From NCBI RefSeq assembly GCF_030159595.1, contig NZ_BSKJ01000004.1:287747-351746 (forward strand): 64,000 nucleotides of DNA, given 5' to 3'. Origin of the DNA: Pseudomonas putida (GTDB lineage Bacteria > Pseudomonadota > Gammaproteobacteria > Pseudomonadales > Pseudomonadaceae). A program made the translations under genes and the position numbers. Each line of letters begins with the position of its first letter. The stretch's first letter is position 1. Under the pieces are notes generated by a model. It had not been told where the DNA came from. It was given only the letters and a program-made list of their open reading frames with translations, and searched no databases. Positions 26,859 through 35,728 of the stretch are shown in pieces.

Positions 26859-27974
26859 ATGCCTCTTCTTAGAACAACACGCATTGCAACGGCAATCTTG
26901 GTCTTGCCGTTTACGGACGCGGTCCTGGCGGCAAATTGGCAGTCTACGGTGGTGGTACCGACATCCGTCGAATACGACAGCAACCCCTTGTTGCTGACGT
27001 CGGGGGAAAAGGGCATAACGCGCACGATCATCGCGCCGAACTACACCCTGATCGGTACCTTCGATCGTGACGAACTGAGGTTGGGGTTGGGCATGAATGT
27101 GTTGCGCTCATCCGACACGGACGTGGTCGATGATCGGGAAGACCCTGACCTGAGCCTGGGCTGGCAACGCACGACCGAGCGCGGGCGTTTTGGCCTGGTA
27201 GCACGCTACAACGAAAGCTCGACCCTGTCGGGGACAGTGCTGGACACTGGCGTGATCACCACCGATGGTACGCAAAAGCTGTATACGCTGACCGGCAACT
27301 GGAGCCAGGCGGTTACCGAGCGCAGCACCCTGAGTAACGAAACCACCTACAACCGTGCCCGTTATGACATCAGTACGCTGACGGGTTACGACGAATTGGC
27401 GAACGTCTTTACCTGGACCTACGCCTGGAGCGAGCGGGCTGATCTGTACACCCGTTTTGGTGCGCGGCGGTATGAGCCCGAGCAAGACCTTACCGCGACA
27501 GCGTCCAACAGCTACACCCCGGCGGTAGGGGTCAAGTATCAATTGTCCGAGCGCCTGAGTGCCGATGCGCATGTAGGCGTCAACGAAGTGTCCGGTGACG
27601 AAGGCGGCCGGCGCGGGGAGGGCGGCCTATCGCTGCTTTACACCGGTGTACGGGCCGATGCCAGCTTTACCGCCGAACGCAGCACGGTGGCCAGCGCCGA
27701 AGGCGGCTTCGCCGAGCTGGACCAGTTACGCGGTGTGTGGAGTTACGCGGTCAGCGAGTTGAACCGGGTAGGTGCGGACGCGGCCTGGCAAGACAGCAAG
27801 GGGCAGAGCCCCAACACACTACAGACTTACAGCGTATGGGCCAGCCGCCAGTTTTCGCCGTACTGGGACCTGCGCCTGTCGCTGATGTACAAGGAACGGC
27901 AGCAGGACCATGTAGCGGACGCAACCGCTACGATCGTTGGTTTGACGTTGACGTACAGGTACCCCGACATCTGA
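26859..27974 (+). CDS. Outer-membrane beta-barrel protein of exopolysaccharide export
   Basis: 371 residues with a signal peptide (MPLLRTTRIATAILVLPFTD to about VLAA) and alternating polar/hydrophobic strands with many aromatic girdle residues. It has a repeated Tyr-x-(Ser/Arg) strand layout and the ending LTLTYRYPDI. The opening STVVVPTSVEYDSNPLL resembles the barrel partners of short Wza proteins in exosortase-linked and related exopolysaccharide loci. It probably forms the outer-membrane pore. It lies 24 bp after the export gene in the same operon. Confidence 0.75.
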   Translation: MPLLRTTRIATAILVLPFTDAVLAANWQSTVVVPTSVEYDSNPLLLTSGEKGITRTIIAPNYTLIGTFDRDELRLGLGMNVLRSSDTDVVDDREDPDLSLGWQRTTERGRFGLVARYNESSTLSGTVLDTGVITTDGTQKLYTLTGNWSQAVTERSTLSNETTYNRARYDISTLTGYDELANVFTWTYAWSERADLYTRFGARRYEPEQDLTATASNSYTPAVGVKYQLSERLSADAHVGVNEVSGDEGGRRGEGGLSLLYTGVRADASFTAERSTVASAEGGFAELDQLRGVWSYAVSELNRVGADAAWQDSKGQSPNTLQTYSVWASRQFSPYWDLRLSLMYKERQQDHVADATATIVGLTLTYRYPDI

Positions 27975-27993
27975 ACTTCAGGCAGGTGGCCCC

Positions 27994-29556
27994 ATGAAGT
28001 CTGACTACGAACTCTCCCTCAGGGATTACATCGCCATTATCAAGGACAGGGCCCTGGTTTTAGGGGTGAGTGCCGCAGTCATTCTTGCCGCGACCGTGGC
28101 CGTCGCGTTGATGGTGCCGCCGATCTACCAGTCGACCGGAACCATCCTGGTGGAGTCGCAGCAGATTTCGCCCGAGCTGGTGTCCACCAACAACACCAGC
28201 TTTGCCGATGAGCGTATCGAGGTGATCCGCCAACGGGTGATGACCCGTGAGAACCTGCTGCGCATCATAGGCAAATACGATTTGTTCGCCGACAAGCGCC
28301 TCAGCGAAAGCGACAAGATCGACCAGATGCGCAATGCCATCGTGGTCGAAACCCTCACCACCTTCGTGCGTGGGCGTGGTGAAGCGACCGTGGCGTTCAA
28401 TGTGTCTTTCGAGCACAAGCAGGCGCAGGTGGCCAAGGAAGTGGCCGACGAACTGGTGACGTTGTTCCTCAACGAAAACCTCAAGCAGCGCACCGAACGG
28501 GCCAACGAAACCACCGAATTTCTCACCCAAGAGGCCAACAAGCTGGGTGCCGAGCTGGCCAGCCTGGAGAACCAGCTGGCCGACTTCAAGCAGGCCCATG
28601 CCAACGCCTTGCCCGAGCACCAGACCCTGCGCATGAACATGTTGTCGCGTTCTGAGCTGGAGTTCCGTGAAGTCGACCGTGACTACAAGGCTGCCCAGGA
28701 AGAGCTGCGCTACCTGGAGCTGGAGTTGTCTGCGGCCAATGCCGGCTTGGCCACCAAGGCTACCGAAGGCAGCAAGTCAGCGAGCGCCGACCAGCCTGAG
28801 GACTTGCCGAGCCTGAAGGCTGAGTACGCCCGCTTGCTGACCCGCTACAAGGACGCCCACCCGGATGTGGTGGCGATCAAGCGCAAGATTCAGGCGCTCG
28901 AAGCCACCGGCGGTCGCACGGCAGCGGCGTCTACGGTGAGCCTCGACGTCGCCCGTGTTCGCGCCAAGATGAGTGCAGCCCAGGAGCGGATCAGTTCGCT
29001 GGCCGAGCAGAAGCGCGAACTGACCAAAAAGATGGAAGGCTACGAGGCCGAGATCCTCGAAGCACCGCAGGTCGAGCGTGGCTTGGTGACCTTGATGCGC
29101 GACCACGACAACGCGCGCAAGAAGTACGAAGAAATCCGCGCCAAGGAAATGGGCGCGAAGATTACCGAAAGCCTGGAACAGGAAAACAAGGCCGAGCGCT
29201 TCGTGCTGCTGGAACCACCGTTGATGCCAGAGAAACCGATCAAACCCAACCGCAAGAAGATCGCGGCCCTGGGCCTGGTGCTGGCACCGGCAGGCGGGGG
29301 TGCGTTGGTGATGCTGCTGGAAATGCTCAACCAGCGTGTGCGCGGCGTCGGCGCCCTGGAAAACCTGCTGGGCAAACGCGTGCTAGTGGCGTTGCCGTAC
29401 ATCGATACCAAAGCGGATGTGGCCAGGCGTAAACGCTGGCGTAACGGGCTGATCCTGGCGGCGCTGGCACTGGCGGCTATCATGGTAGTGCTGGTGCACG
29501 TGTTCTACATGCCACTGGATGTGCTGTTGTTCAAAGTCATGTCTCGGTTTGCATAG
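27994..29556 (+). CDS. Chain-length determinant / Wzz-family polysaccharide co-polymerase
   Basis: 520 residues. An N-terminal Wzz domain has a membrane helix at about residues 23-43 (VLGVSAAVILAATVAVALMV). A long coiled-coil periplasmic domain with GNVR-type sequence follows (about residues 150-400), and a second membrane helix near the C-terminus (LILAALALAAIMVVLVHVFY). The kinase domain is not fused but encoded by the next gene, as in the split Wzc systems. It sets chain length and links polymerase to export. Confidence 0.92.
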   Translation: MKSDYELSLRDYIAIIKDRALVLGVSAAVILAATVAVALMVPPIYQSTGTILVESQQISPELVSTNNTSFADERIEVIRQRVMTRENLLRIIGKYDLFADKRLSESDKIDQMRNAIVVETLTTFVRGRGEATVAFNVSFEHKQAQVAKEVADELVTLFLNENLKQRTERANETTEFLTQEANKLGAELASLENQLADFKQAHANALPEHQTLRMNMLSRSELEFREVDRDYKAAQEELRYLELELSAANAGLATKATEGSKSASADQPEDLPSLKAEYARLLTRYKDAHPDVVAIKRKIQALEATGGRTAAASTVSLDVARVRAKMSAAQERISSLAEQKRELTKKMEGYEAEILEAPQVERGLVTLMRDHDNARKKYEEIRAKEMGAKITESLEQENKAERFVLLEPPLMPEKPIKPNRKKIAALGLVLAPAGGGALVMLLEMLNQRVRGVGALENLLGKRVLVALPYIDTKADVARRKRWRNGLILAALALAAIMVVLVHVFYMPLDVLLFKVMSRFA

Positions 29557-29567
29557 GGAAAGCAGTG

Positions 29568-30374
29568 ATGGACAGGATCAAGCCGTCTGTTGGCAATAAC
29601 GTTCACCAGGTGACGCCGGGAACTCCCCAGGCCTTGTCACCTGCCCCGGGGACGGCGCTGGCGGAAGTGCCTGGCCTGTTCGACTATGTGAACACCAAGG
29701 TGGTGCCGTTGCGCGCGGAACACCTGGAGCGCCACCGCATCGTGGCCTACAACAAGAACTCCAGCATGAACGGGCCAATCGACCTGCTGCGCACGCAGGT
29801 AATCAGGGCGATGGACGAAAACGGCTGGCGAACGCTGGCCATCACCTCGCCCACACCTGAAGCGGGCAAGACGGTGCTGGCGATCAACCTGGCCATGAGC
29901 ATCGCCCACCACACCACGAAGACCGCGCTGCTGGTGGACTTCGACCTGCGCCGGCCCAAGGTCGGCAGCAGCCTGGGCCTGCCCATGGAACAGGCGCTGA
30001 ACGAGTTTTTGACGGATAAGGCCGAGCTGCAGGAGTGCCTGGTCAACCCGACCCTGCCACGCTTTGTGGTGCTGCCTACGCGGGTACCCGTGCCATTGTC
30101 GACCGAGATGCTGTCTTCGCCGAAGGTGAACAACCTGATCAGCGATTTGCGTAACCGCTACGAATCGCGCATCTGTATTTTCGATTTGCCGCCGTTGCTT
30201 AGCTCTGACGATGCGATCACCGTGATTCCCAAGTTCGACTGTGTGTTGCTGGTGGTGGCCAACGGGATGAACAACAAGAAGGAAATCGAGGATTGCTTGC
30301 ATCACCTGGGGCAGGTGAACCTGATCGGGACCGTGCTGAACAAGGCTGACGAGCAACCGCGGACCTATTATTGA
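29568..30374 (+). CDS. CpsD/CapB-family ATPase, exopolysaccharide tyrosine-kinase partner
   Basis: 268 residues from ATG 29568. The P-loop is SPTPEAGKT (residues 94-102), Walker A' is LLVDFDLRRPK (121-131) and a Walker B-like strand is ICIFDLPPLLSSDD. BY-kinases usually have S-x-x-P-G-E-G-K-S; here Ala replaces the first Gly of the loop. The C-terminal Tyr cluster is reduced to two residues (RTYY at the end). It may therefore act as a MinD-like ATPase switch with little autophosphorylation. It lies 11 bp after the Wzz gene. Confidence 0.88.
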   Translation: MDRIKPSVGNNVHQVTPGTPQALSPAPGTALAEVPGLFDYVNTKVVPLRAEHLERHRIVAYNKNSSMNGPIDLLRTQVIRAMDENGWRTLAITSPTPEAGKTVLAINLAMSIAHHTTKTALLVDFDLRRPKVGSSLGLPMEQALNEFLTDKAELQECLVNPTLPRFVVLPTRVPVPLSTEMLSSPKVNNLISDLRNRYESRICIFDLPPLLSSDDAITVIPKFDCVLLVVANGMNNKKEIEDCLHHLGQVNLIGTVLNKADEQPRTYY

Positions 30375-30389
30375 GGCAGAAAATCAAAC

Positions 30390-30416
30390 CATTGGGGCCG
30401 CTTTGCGGCCCCAATG
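30390..30416. terminator. Bidirectional terminator hairpin
   Basis: CATTGGGGCCGC (30390-30401) and GCGGCCCCAATG (30405-30416) form a perfect 12-bp stem with a TTT loop. It lies between the converging ATPase and galE genes and should stop transcription from both sides. Confidence 0.85.
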
Positions 30417-30419
30417 ATG

Positions 30420-31394
30420 TCAGCCTTGCCGCGTAGTCCAGGGATACTGCAACTCCCACTGCCACGCATGCCGCACAATCTGCTCCAGCGATACAAACTC
30501 CGGCCGCCAACCCAATACGTTGATTGCCTTGCCGGCATCCGCCACCAACCGGGGCGGGTCGCCGGCGCGACGTGGGGCGTCGATTACCTGGATTTCCCGC
30601 CCAGTCACCGCACGGGCAGTATCGATCACCGCCTGCACTGAAAAACCATGGCCATTGCCCAGGTTGAACGCCGTACGCTCGCCACCCGCCAATAGATAAT
30701 CCACCGCCAACGCATGTGCCGTCGCCAGATCGGCCACATGCACATAGTCGCGTATACAGGTGCCATCCGGCGTGTCGTAATCCCGGCCAAACACCGTCAC
30801 CGCCTCACGTCGGCCCGAAGCAGCCTGCAGGATCAGCGGGATCAGGTGGGTTTCCGGTTCGTGGCGCTCTCCCAGCTGGCCTTCCGGGTCAGCGCCTGCC
30901 GCATTGAAATAGCGCAGGCAAACTGATTTCAAGCCATAGGCCCGGTCGAAGTCCTCAAGAATCTGCTCAACCATCCATTTGCTCAGCCCATACGGGTTGA
31001 TTGGTCCTTTGGCATGCGCTTCATCGATCGGAATATAGAGCGGATTACCGTAAACGGCCGCGCTGGAAGAAAACACCAGATGCTTGATGCCGGCATTCAC
31101 CATGGCCTGCAGCAGGCTAAGGGTGGCCGCGACATTATTCTGGTAGTACTTGCCAGGCGCGCTGACCGACTCACCTACCTGGATGAACGAGGCAAAGTGA
31201 AAGACGGCATCAAAGCGGCACACGCCAAACAACACATCCAGTGCGGCCTCGTCAGCGATGTCCAGCCTGGCCCACTGAACGCCAGGCGCAGGCGCAACCA
31301 GGTCCGCCACCACCACCTCGTGGCCGGCCGCGAGCAGGTGCTTGACCATGTGCGAGCCAATATAGCCGGCGCCACCGACAACCAGGAACTTCAT
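30420..31394 (-). CDS. galE: UDP-glucose 4-epimerase
   Basis: 324 residues from ATG 31394, with AGGAGG 5-10 bases upstream; an in-frame GTG two codons earlier lies inside that site. The NAD-binding GGAGYIGSH is at residues 7-15, the Ser in FSSSAAVYG and the catalytic Tyr-x-x-x-Lys in NPYGLSKW. The sequence RYFNAAGADPEGQLGE is typical of GalE. It interconverts UDP-glucose and UDP-galactose and so supplies galactose units to the exopolysaccharide. It follows the glycoside hydrolase by 106 bp on the same strand. Confidence 0.94.
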   Translation of the reverse strand: MKFLVVGGAGYIGSHMVKHLLAAGHEVVVADLVAPAPGVQWARLDIADEAALDVLFGVCRFDAVFHFASFIQVGESVSAPGKYYQNNVAATLSLLQAMVNAGIKHLVFSSSAAVYGNPLYIPIDEAHAKGPINPYGLSKWMVEQILEDFDRAYGLKSVCLRYFNAAGADPEGQLGERHEPETHLIPLILQAASGRREAVTVFGRDYDTPDGTCIRDYVHVADLATAHALAVDYLLAGGERTAFNLGNGHGFSVQAVIDTARAVTGREIQVIDAPRRAGDPPRLVADAGKAINVLGWRPEFVSLEQIVRHAWQWELQYPWTTRQG

Positions 31395-31500
31395 CCGCAC
31401 CTCCTGTGACCTGCTGTTTTACAGACGCAGTGAACCGTCCCTGAAAAGTACAGGTGAGTGGGCCAGCTACAGGTGACTTGAGCGTAGATGGCCAGATGCC

Positions 31501-34101
31501 CTATTTCAAGAACAGCCAGTTGGACATGTAGTTACTGTCGAACGTAATGACGTAATGCCCGTCCTTGTATGTTGCCGGCAGTGGTTTGAGTTGTGCCTGT
31601 GCATCCCGGGCGAACAGTTTCAGCCCGGCGGGCGCCTTGATCGTCAGGCTGCCTTCCAGCGGTTCGACGTTGAACGGCGTCTTGTCGTCGGCCTTAGGCA
31701 CGGCGCGGGTACCCAGTGATAGCAGCAGCTCACGCGACTGGCCCAAGGGTTTGCCGTCCAGGCTCTGCACCGCGACACTGGCGTAAGGCGTTTTCGTTTG
31801 CACCTGGACGGCGCTCAAGCTGATTGCACGGCCTCCCAGCCAGCCGGTGGCAGCCTGGGTCAGCGGTGTGTCGATGGTGTAGATGCCTTGCTGCCAGTTG
31901 CGCTTGAGTTCGCCAGTGTCGGTCACCGACTCGGTGGCATCAGCGGCCAGCAGCGATTGCCCCGGGTCTTGCAGCACTTGCGCACCCGCGGGAATGACGG
32001 CCGGCTTCAGCCACGGCAATTCAGGTGTTTTCGGCAGGGCAATCTGCAGTTGGCCCTTCTCCATGGCTGTGCGCAACAAGGGTGAATTTCGCGGGGTGAT
32101 CTCTTGGTTGTACAGGGTGGCGGGCGTCGGTGCGAATACATAATGGGTGGTGGCAGGCTTCACATCGGCACGGCGATAGAGCAGGGCGGCTGCGGGCAGG
32201 GTGGCGATCATCGCCGGGTCGTTGTAAGCGTGCCAGTTATCCGCTGTGCGCCAGCCCGGGTTGAAGCCCTGCTGGCTGTAGGCATATTGCATCAGGGCAT
32301 CCCAGCCTTGGTGGCTGGCAGTACCGGCCACATACAGCGGCAGCGAGTGGCGGTCGGGCAGTGGGAAAGGCTCGGCGTTCCATTCGGTGACGGTCAGCGG
32401 TTTGCCCACTACCTGGGCGGCGGCGATCCAGTCGATCATGCCGTCGCTGGTCAACGGGTTCTTCTCCAGTTGGCCGATGGCGCCGTAGCTGTGGGTATCG
32501 ACGACATCACCTGCGGTCAATGCCGGCAGTGCGCTCAGGCCATTGCCACCCCAGGTGCTGGTGGTGGCGATCGGCACTTTCACACCCAGGCTGCGCAGGT
32601 GGGCGATCATGTCGGCGTTGAAACGCTGCTCCAGGTCGTTGAGGAACAGCTTTGACGGGCCGTGCTCCCAGGCACGCCAGGTGAGGTCTTCGGGCAGGTC
32701 GTATTGCCTGGCGAAGGCCTTGGCCGCCTTCATGTAGCGCTCGCTGTGGAGCGGTACATCCTTGTTCGGCATCAGGGCGTTGCCGTAGTGCTGGGTAATG
32801 TCGTTTTCGTTGGTGATCAGCACGGCGGCGATGGCCGGGTCGTCCTTGTAGGCAAGGCGCGTGTATTCGTTCACATGGGTCAGGTACTGCTCGGCAAAGC
32901 GCTTCATCGCCTGTTGAATACTGGTGTTCACATAGGCGTAGCCTTTCAGGTCTACGCGGTCCTCGCCTTTGGCCAGCTCTTTGAAACCGTCGATGCTGTC
33001 ATTGGCGGTGAGTGCACGCTGTACATGCATGTCCAGCCAGATGTAGATGCCTTCGTCCTTGAGCGCCTTGATCCACACGTCCAGCTTGCGCAGCGACTCG
33101 GCGCTGAGCTGCTGGGTATCGCGCACCAGCGTGCCGTCGCCAAATACGTTGGGGCTGACCCAGGGCGAGTCGTGGTGATGCAGGCGCACCAGGTTGAAGC
33201 CCAGTGCTGACAGGCGCTTGGCCTGTTGGCGAATTTCTTCGTCGGGGCTTTTGAACAGCGAGTAGGCGGACAGGTTGGTGCCCCAGAAGCGCACCGGGGT
33301 ATTGTCTTCGAACATCAGCTGTTCGCCGACCGCCTTGACGAACCCTCGCTTGCCGGCGGGCTTTTCCGCCGCGTTGAGGAACGACAGGTCCACCGGCGAG
33401 GTGCGCCAGTCCAGCTGGTCATCAGGCCAGCTGGCGGGGTCGGCCAGGCCGAAGCGCTCAGTGGGCGTGGGCCCCAGCTCGATGTCGCCGGTCACGTTGA
33501 GTACAGCCTTGAGTTGTTGCTTGCCAGCGCTGATCGGGTCTTTATAGAGGAACGCACGTAACTCGGATGGGTTGCCACGCTCGAAATACACCTTGGCCAG
33601 TGGCGGGTCGAAGCGCATCTCGATGCGCCGGCCTTGGTCAGCCTTGCCCCAGGACCAGCCGCGATTGTCGGCCAGCAGCTGCGGAGCGCCCATATCGCCA
33701 GCGATTTGCGCCGGGTCGAACTGGAACACCATGCCGCCACCCATCACACCGGCCTGGCGGCTATGGGCGTCCAGGTCGAAGGCCCAACTCAGGGTTTGCG
33801 CCTGCTCCTTGCGGATATCCGCCGCCAGGTCGAAGTCCAGTTCCTTGTTCTTGCCCCGCAATGTGTAGTGATAGGGGCCATTGACCTTGAAGTCGGTATA
33901 GAAGCCAGTCCAGCTCCAGTTGGCGGCCCAGAAGTCGAACTTGGCCTTCATCACCGGGCCACCGCCATGTGTCACGGTGGGCAGGCCATTCTGTTCATCG
34001 ACGCTGACCTGCCAGCCGGAGCCCCAGCCGGCCAATGGCAGCAAGGCAAGGCCGGCAATGGCCGACAGGCGCACGAAAGGACGCAGCGAAAGCACGTTCA
34101 T
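31501..34101 (-). CDS. Secreted glycoside hydrolase (GH5-like) of the exopolysaccharide locus
   Basis: 866 residues from ATG 34101; a second ATG at 34107 overlaps the stop of the upstream gene (TAATG) but has its ribosome site too close. Signal peptide ends near PLAGWGS. A beta-sandwich-like N-terminal part (about 30-250) precedes a TIM-barrel with LVRLHHHDSPWV, the acid/base Glu in VLITNEND and the nucleophile Glu in LTVTEWNAEPFP, as in clan GH-A. A C-terminal beta domain follows. It probably trims or depolymerises the exopolymer in the periplasm or outside, or clears stalled chains. Coupled to the polymerase gene. Confidence 0.85.
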   Translation of the reverse strand: MNVLSLRPFVRLSAIAGLALLPLAGWGSGWQVSVDEQNGLPTVTHGGGPVMKAKFDFWAANWSWTGFYTDFKVNGPYHYTLRGKNKELDFDLAADIRKEQAQTLSWAFDLDAHSRQAGVMGGGMVFQFDPAQIAGDMGAPQLLADNRGWSWGKADQGRRIEMRFDPPLAKVYFERGNPSELRAFLYKDPISAGKQQLKAVLNVTGDIELGPTPTERFGLADPASWPDDQLDWRTSPVDLSFLNAAEKPAGKRGFVKAVGEQLMFEDNTPVRFWGTNLSAYSLFKSPDEEIRQQAKRLSALGFNLVRLHHHDSPWVSPNVFGDGTLVRDTQQLSAESLRKLDVWIKALKDEGIYIWLDMHVQRALTANDSIDGFKELAKGEDRVDLKGYAYVNTSIQQAMKRFAEQYLTHVNEYTRLAYKDDPAIAAVLITNENDITQHYGNALMPNKDVPLHSERYMKAAKAFARQYDLPEDLTWRAWEHGPSKLFLNDLEQRFNADMIAHLRSLGVKVPIATTSTWGGNGLSALPALTAGDVVDTHSYGAIGQLEKNPLTSDGMIDWIAAAQVVGKPLTVTEWNAEPFPLPDRHSLPLYVAGTASHQGWDALMQYAYSQQGFNPGWRTADNWHAYNDPAMIATLPAAALLYRRADVKPATTHYVFAPTPATLYNQEITPRNSPLLRTAMEKGQLQIALPKTPELPWLKPAVIPAGAQVLQDPGQSLLAADATESVTDTGELKRNWQQGIYTIDTPLTQAATGWLGGRAISLSAVQVQTKTPYASVAVQSLDGKPLGQSRELLLSLGTRAVPKADDKTPFNVEPLEGSLTIKAPAGLKLFARDAQAQLKPLPATYKDGHYVITFDSNYMSNWLFLK

Positions 34102-34106
34102 GAACA

Positions 34107-35633
34107 TTACCTGGGTTGTAGGCCGGGTTCGGCCAGTTCCATGGCCTGGCTGTCGTCCAGCCGGCGAACCATCTGGATGTAGGCCACGCCCAACCCGGCG
34201 ATGGACCAGTACACCACCGGGATGAAGGTGATGCTGCTGACGGTGAAGATGATCACCAGAATGCCGATCAGCGTTGCCAGCAACACCCGGCCGAGCTGCC
34301 GTCGTTCGTCGTCCTTGTCGGCGAAGCTGAGCATGGCCCTGCGGATCCCGCGCAGCACCACGGCAAAGAACGCCACGAACAGGCCGAGCCCCACCAGCCC
34401 AACCCGCAGCGCCAGGTTGATGTAAGTGTTGACGATGTCGATGATGCCTTCGCCCTGGATCATCGACTGCATTTCCGGGGTGTTGCGGAAGTCGAACGAG
34501 CCGAACAGCGGGTTGCGCTGGATGACGATCCACGCGTTGTCCATCAGTCGCTCGCGGTAGGTGATGTTCTCTTTTTCCAGGTTGCCAATGAAGGGCAGCA
34601 GGTCCAGCACCTTTTCGCCACCCGGCACGATGGTCAGCAAGGGCAGGGCGAGCATGCCGGCCGCCGCCAGCAGGGTCAGGCGCTTGATAGCCCCTTTTCC
34701 CAAGGCAATGAACACCACCACGATGACTACCACGCCGATCCACGGGCCGCGAGACAACGGCGCGAACAGCCCGGCGGCCAGCAGCAGGGCGCCCATGGCC
34801 CTGTGCAGCGGGCGTTGCACATAACCCTGGACGAACAGGAACAAGCCGATGGCCACGCTCATCACATAGCCCAGGGCAATCGCCTGGCCGGTGGTGACGC
34901 TGGCACGCAGCGCGCCGCCGCGGCTGAGGTAACCCGACATGCTCCAGGGCACGCCCATGGCGTCGACCAAGGCGCTGTACAGCAGCCAGTGGCGCACATA
35001 TTCGGCCACGGCGATCAGCGCCATGACGAAGGAGGTGAGCACGAAGGCCAGCATGGCGTCCTTGAAGTCGCTTATCTGGCGCAGCCCACGGCTGGCCACG
35101 TAATACGGCAGGAATACGTCGACATACAGGTACAGCGCCTGGCGCAGGGTGTCGGTGGGGGTGGTTTCACGCAAATACAGCACGCTCATCAGCAGCAGGC
35201 CGGCCGCCAGCAGCTTGTCGGCCCAGGTACGGCCAAAACGCAGGGTGTCAGCTTGACGGCGTAGCTGCAGCGCGGCAGGCAGCAGCACGCACAGGGTGAG
35301 CAGGCGGATATGGTTCAGGTCGACCAGGTAGTTGACCACGCCAAACCCGGGCACCTGCACCGACGCGGGCGGGATGAGGAACAGCAGCATGTAGAACAGC
35401 GCCATGGGGTTGTGCTCACGGCGCCCGGCAAGCAACAGGATGACCGCGCCCGCACCCAGGTACAGCCAGAAGCTGTGCGAGGCAAAGGCCAGCAGGGTCA
35501 GCAGGAACCACAGATTGCGCCGGCGCTTGTAGTCGCTGAGCGGAATCAGGTCGGTAGCGGGCCGCCGCGCCAGCAGGAAGACCACACTCGCCAAAAACAG
35601 GATGACGATCAACGCACGAAAATGTTCAGGCAT
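34107..35633 (-). CDS. O-antigen ligase/polymerase-family membrane protein (putative Wzy)
   Basis: 508 residues with 11-12 hydrophobic segments. The large periplasmic loop near the C-terminal half holds YRERLMDNAWIVIQRNPLFG, the Wzy/WaaL-like region with conserved Arg and Pro. The family joins undecaprenyl-linked oligosaccharides at the periplasmic face. It begins the minus-strand block of the locus, with the glycoside hydrolase overlapping its stop, and starts 95 bp from the flippase gene in the other direction. Confidence 0.87.
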   Translation of the reverse strand: MPEHFRALIVILFLASVVFLLARRPATDLIPLSDYKRRRNLWFLLTLLAFASHSFWLYLGAGAVILLLAGRREHNPMALFYMLLFLIPPASVQVPGFGVVNYLVDLNHIRLLTLCVLLPAALQLRRQADTLRFGRTWADKLLAAGLLLMSVLYLRETTPTDTLRQALYLYVDVFLPYYVASRGLRQISDFKDAMLAFVLTSFVMALIAVAEYVRHWLLYSALVDAMGVPWSMSGYLSRGGALRASVTTGQAIALGYVMSVAIGLFLFVQGYVQRPLHRAMGALLLAAGLFAPLSRGPWIGVVVIVVVFIALGKGAIKRLTLLAAAGMLALPLLTIVPGGEKVLDLLPFIGNLEKENITYRERLMDNAWIVIQRNPLFGSFDFRNTPEMQSMIQGEGIIDIVNTYINLALRVGLVGLGLFVAFFAVVLRGIRRAMLSFADKDDERRQLGRVLLATLIGILVIIFTVSSITFIPVVYWSIAGLGVAYIQMVRRLDDSQAMELAEPGLQPR

Positions 35634-35728
35634 CGGCTATGTACACCTTTCCCTCGGTGGGCAACGGCTAGCATCGTGGCTAATTGAAACTATAGTGACT
35701 TTTAGCCAATCAGTCAGAGATTGAAGTC
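35634..35728. promoter_or_regulatory. Divergent promoter of the polymerase and flippase operons
   Basis: 95 bp between two divergent starts. Contains an inverted repeat GGCTAA (35678-35683) / TTAGCC (35702-35707) around an AT-rich centre. A regulator binding here could control both halves of the locus at once. Confidence 0.5.

Noticed and set aside
34102..34743. In-frame extension of the glycoside hydrolase to 1080 residues
   Set aside because: The extra 214 codons lie wholly within the polymerase gene, lack a signal peptide and are not family-like; the signal peptide begins at 34101.
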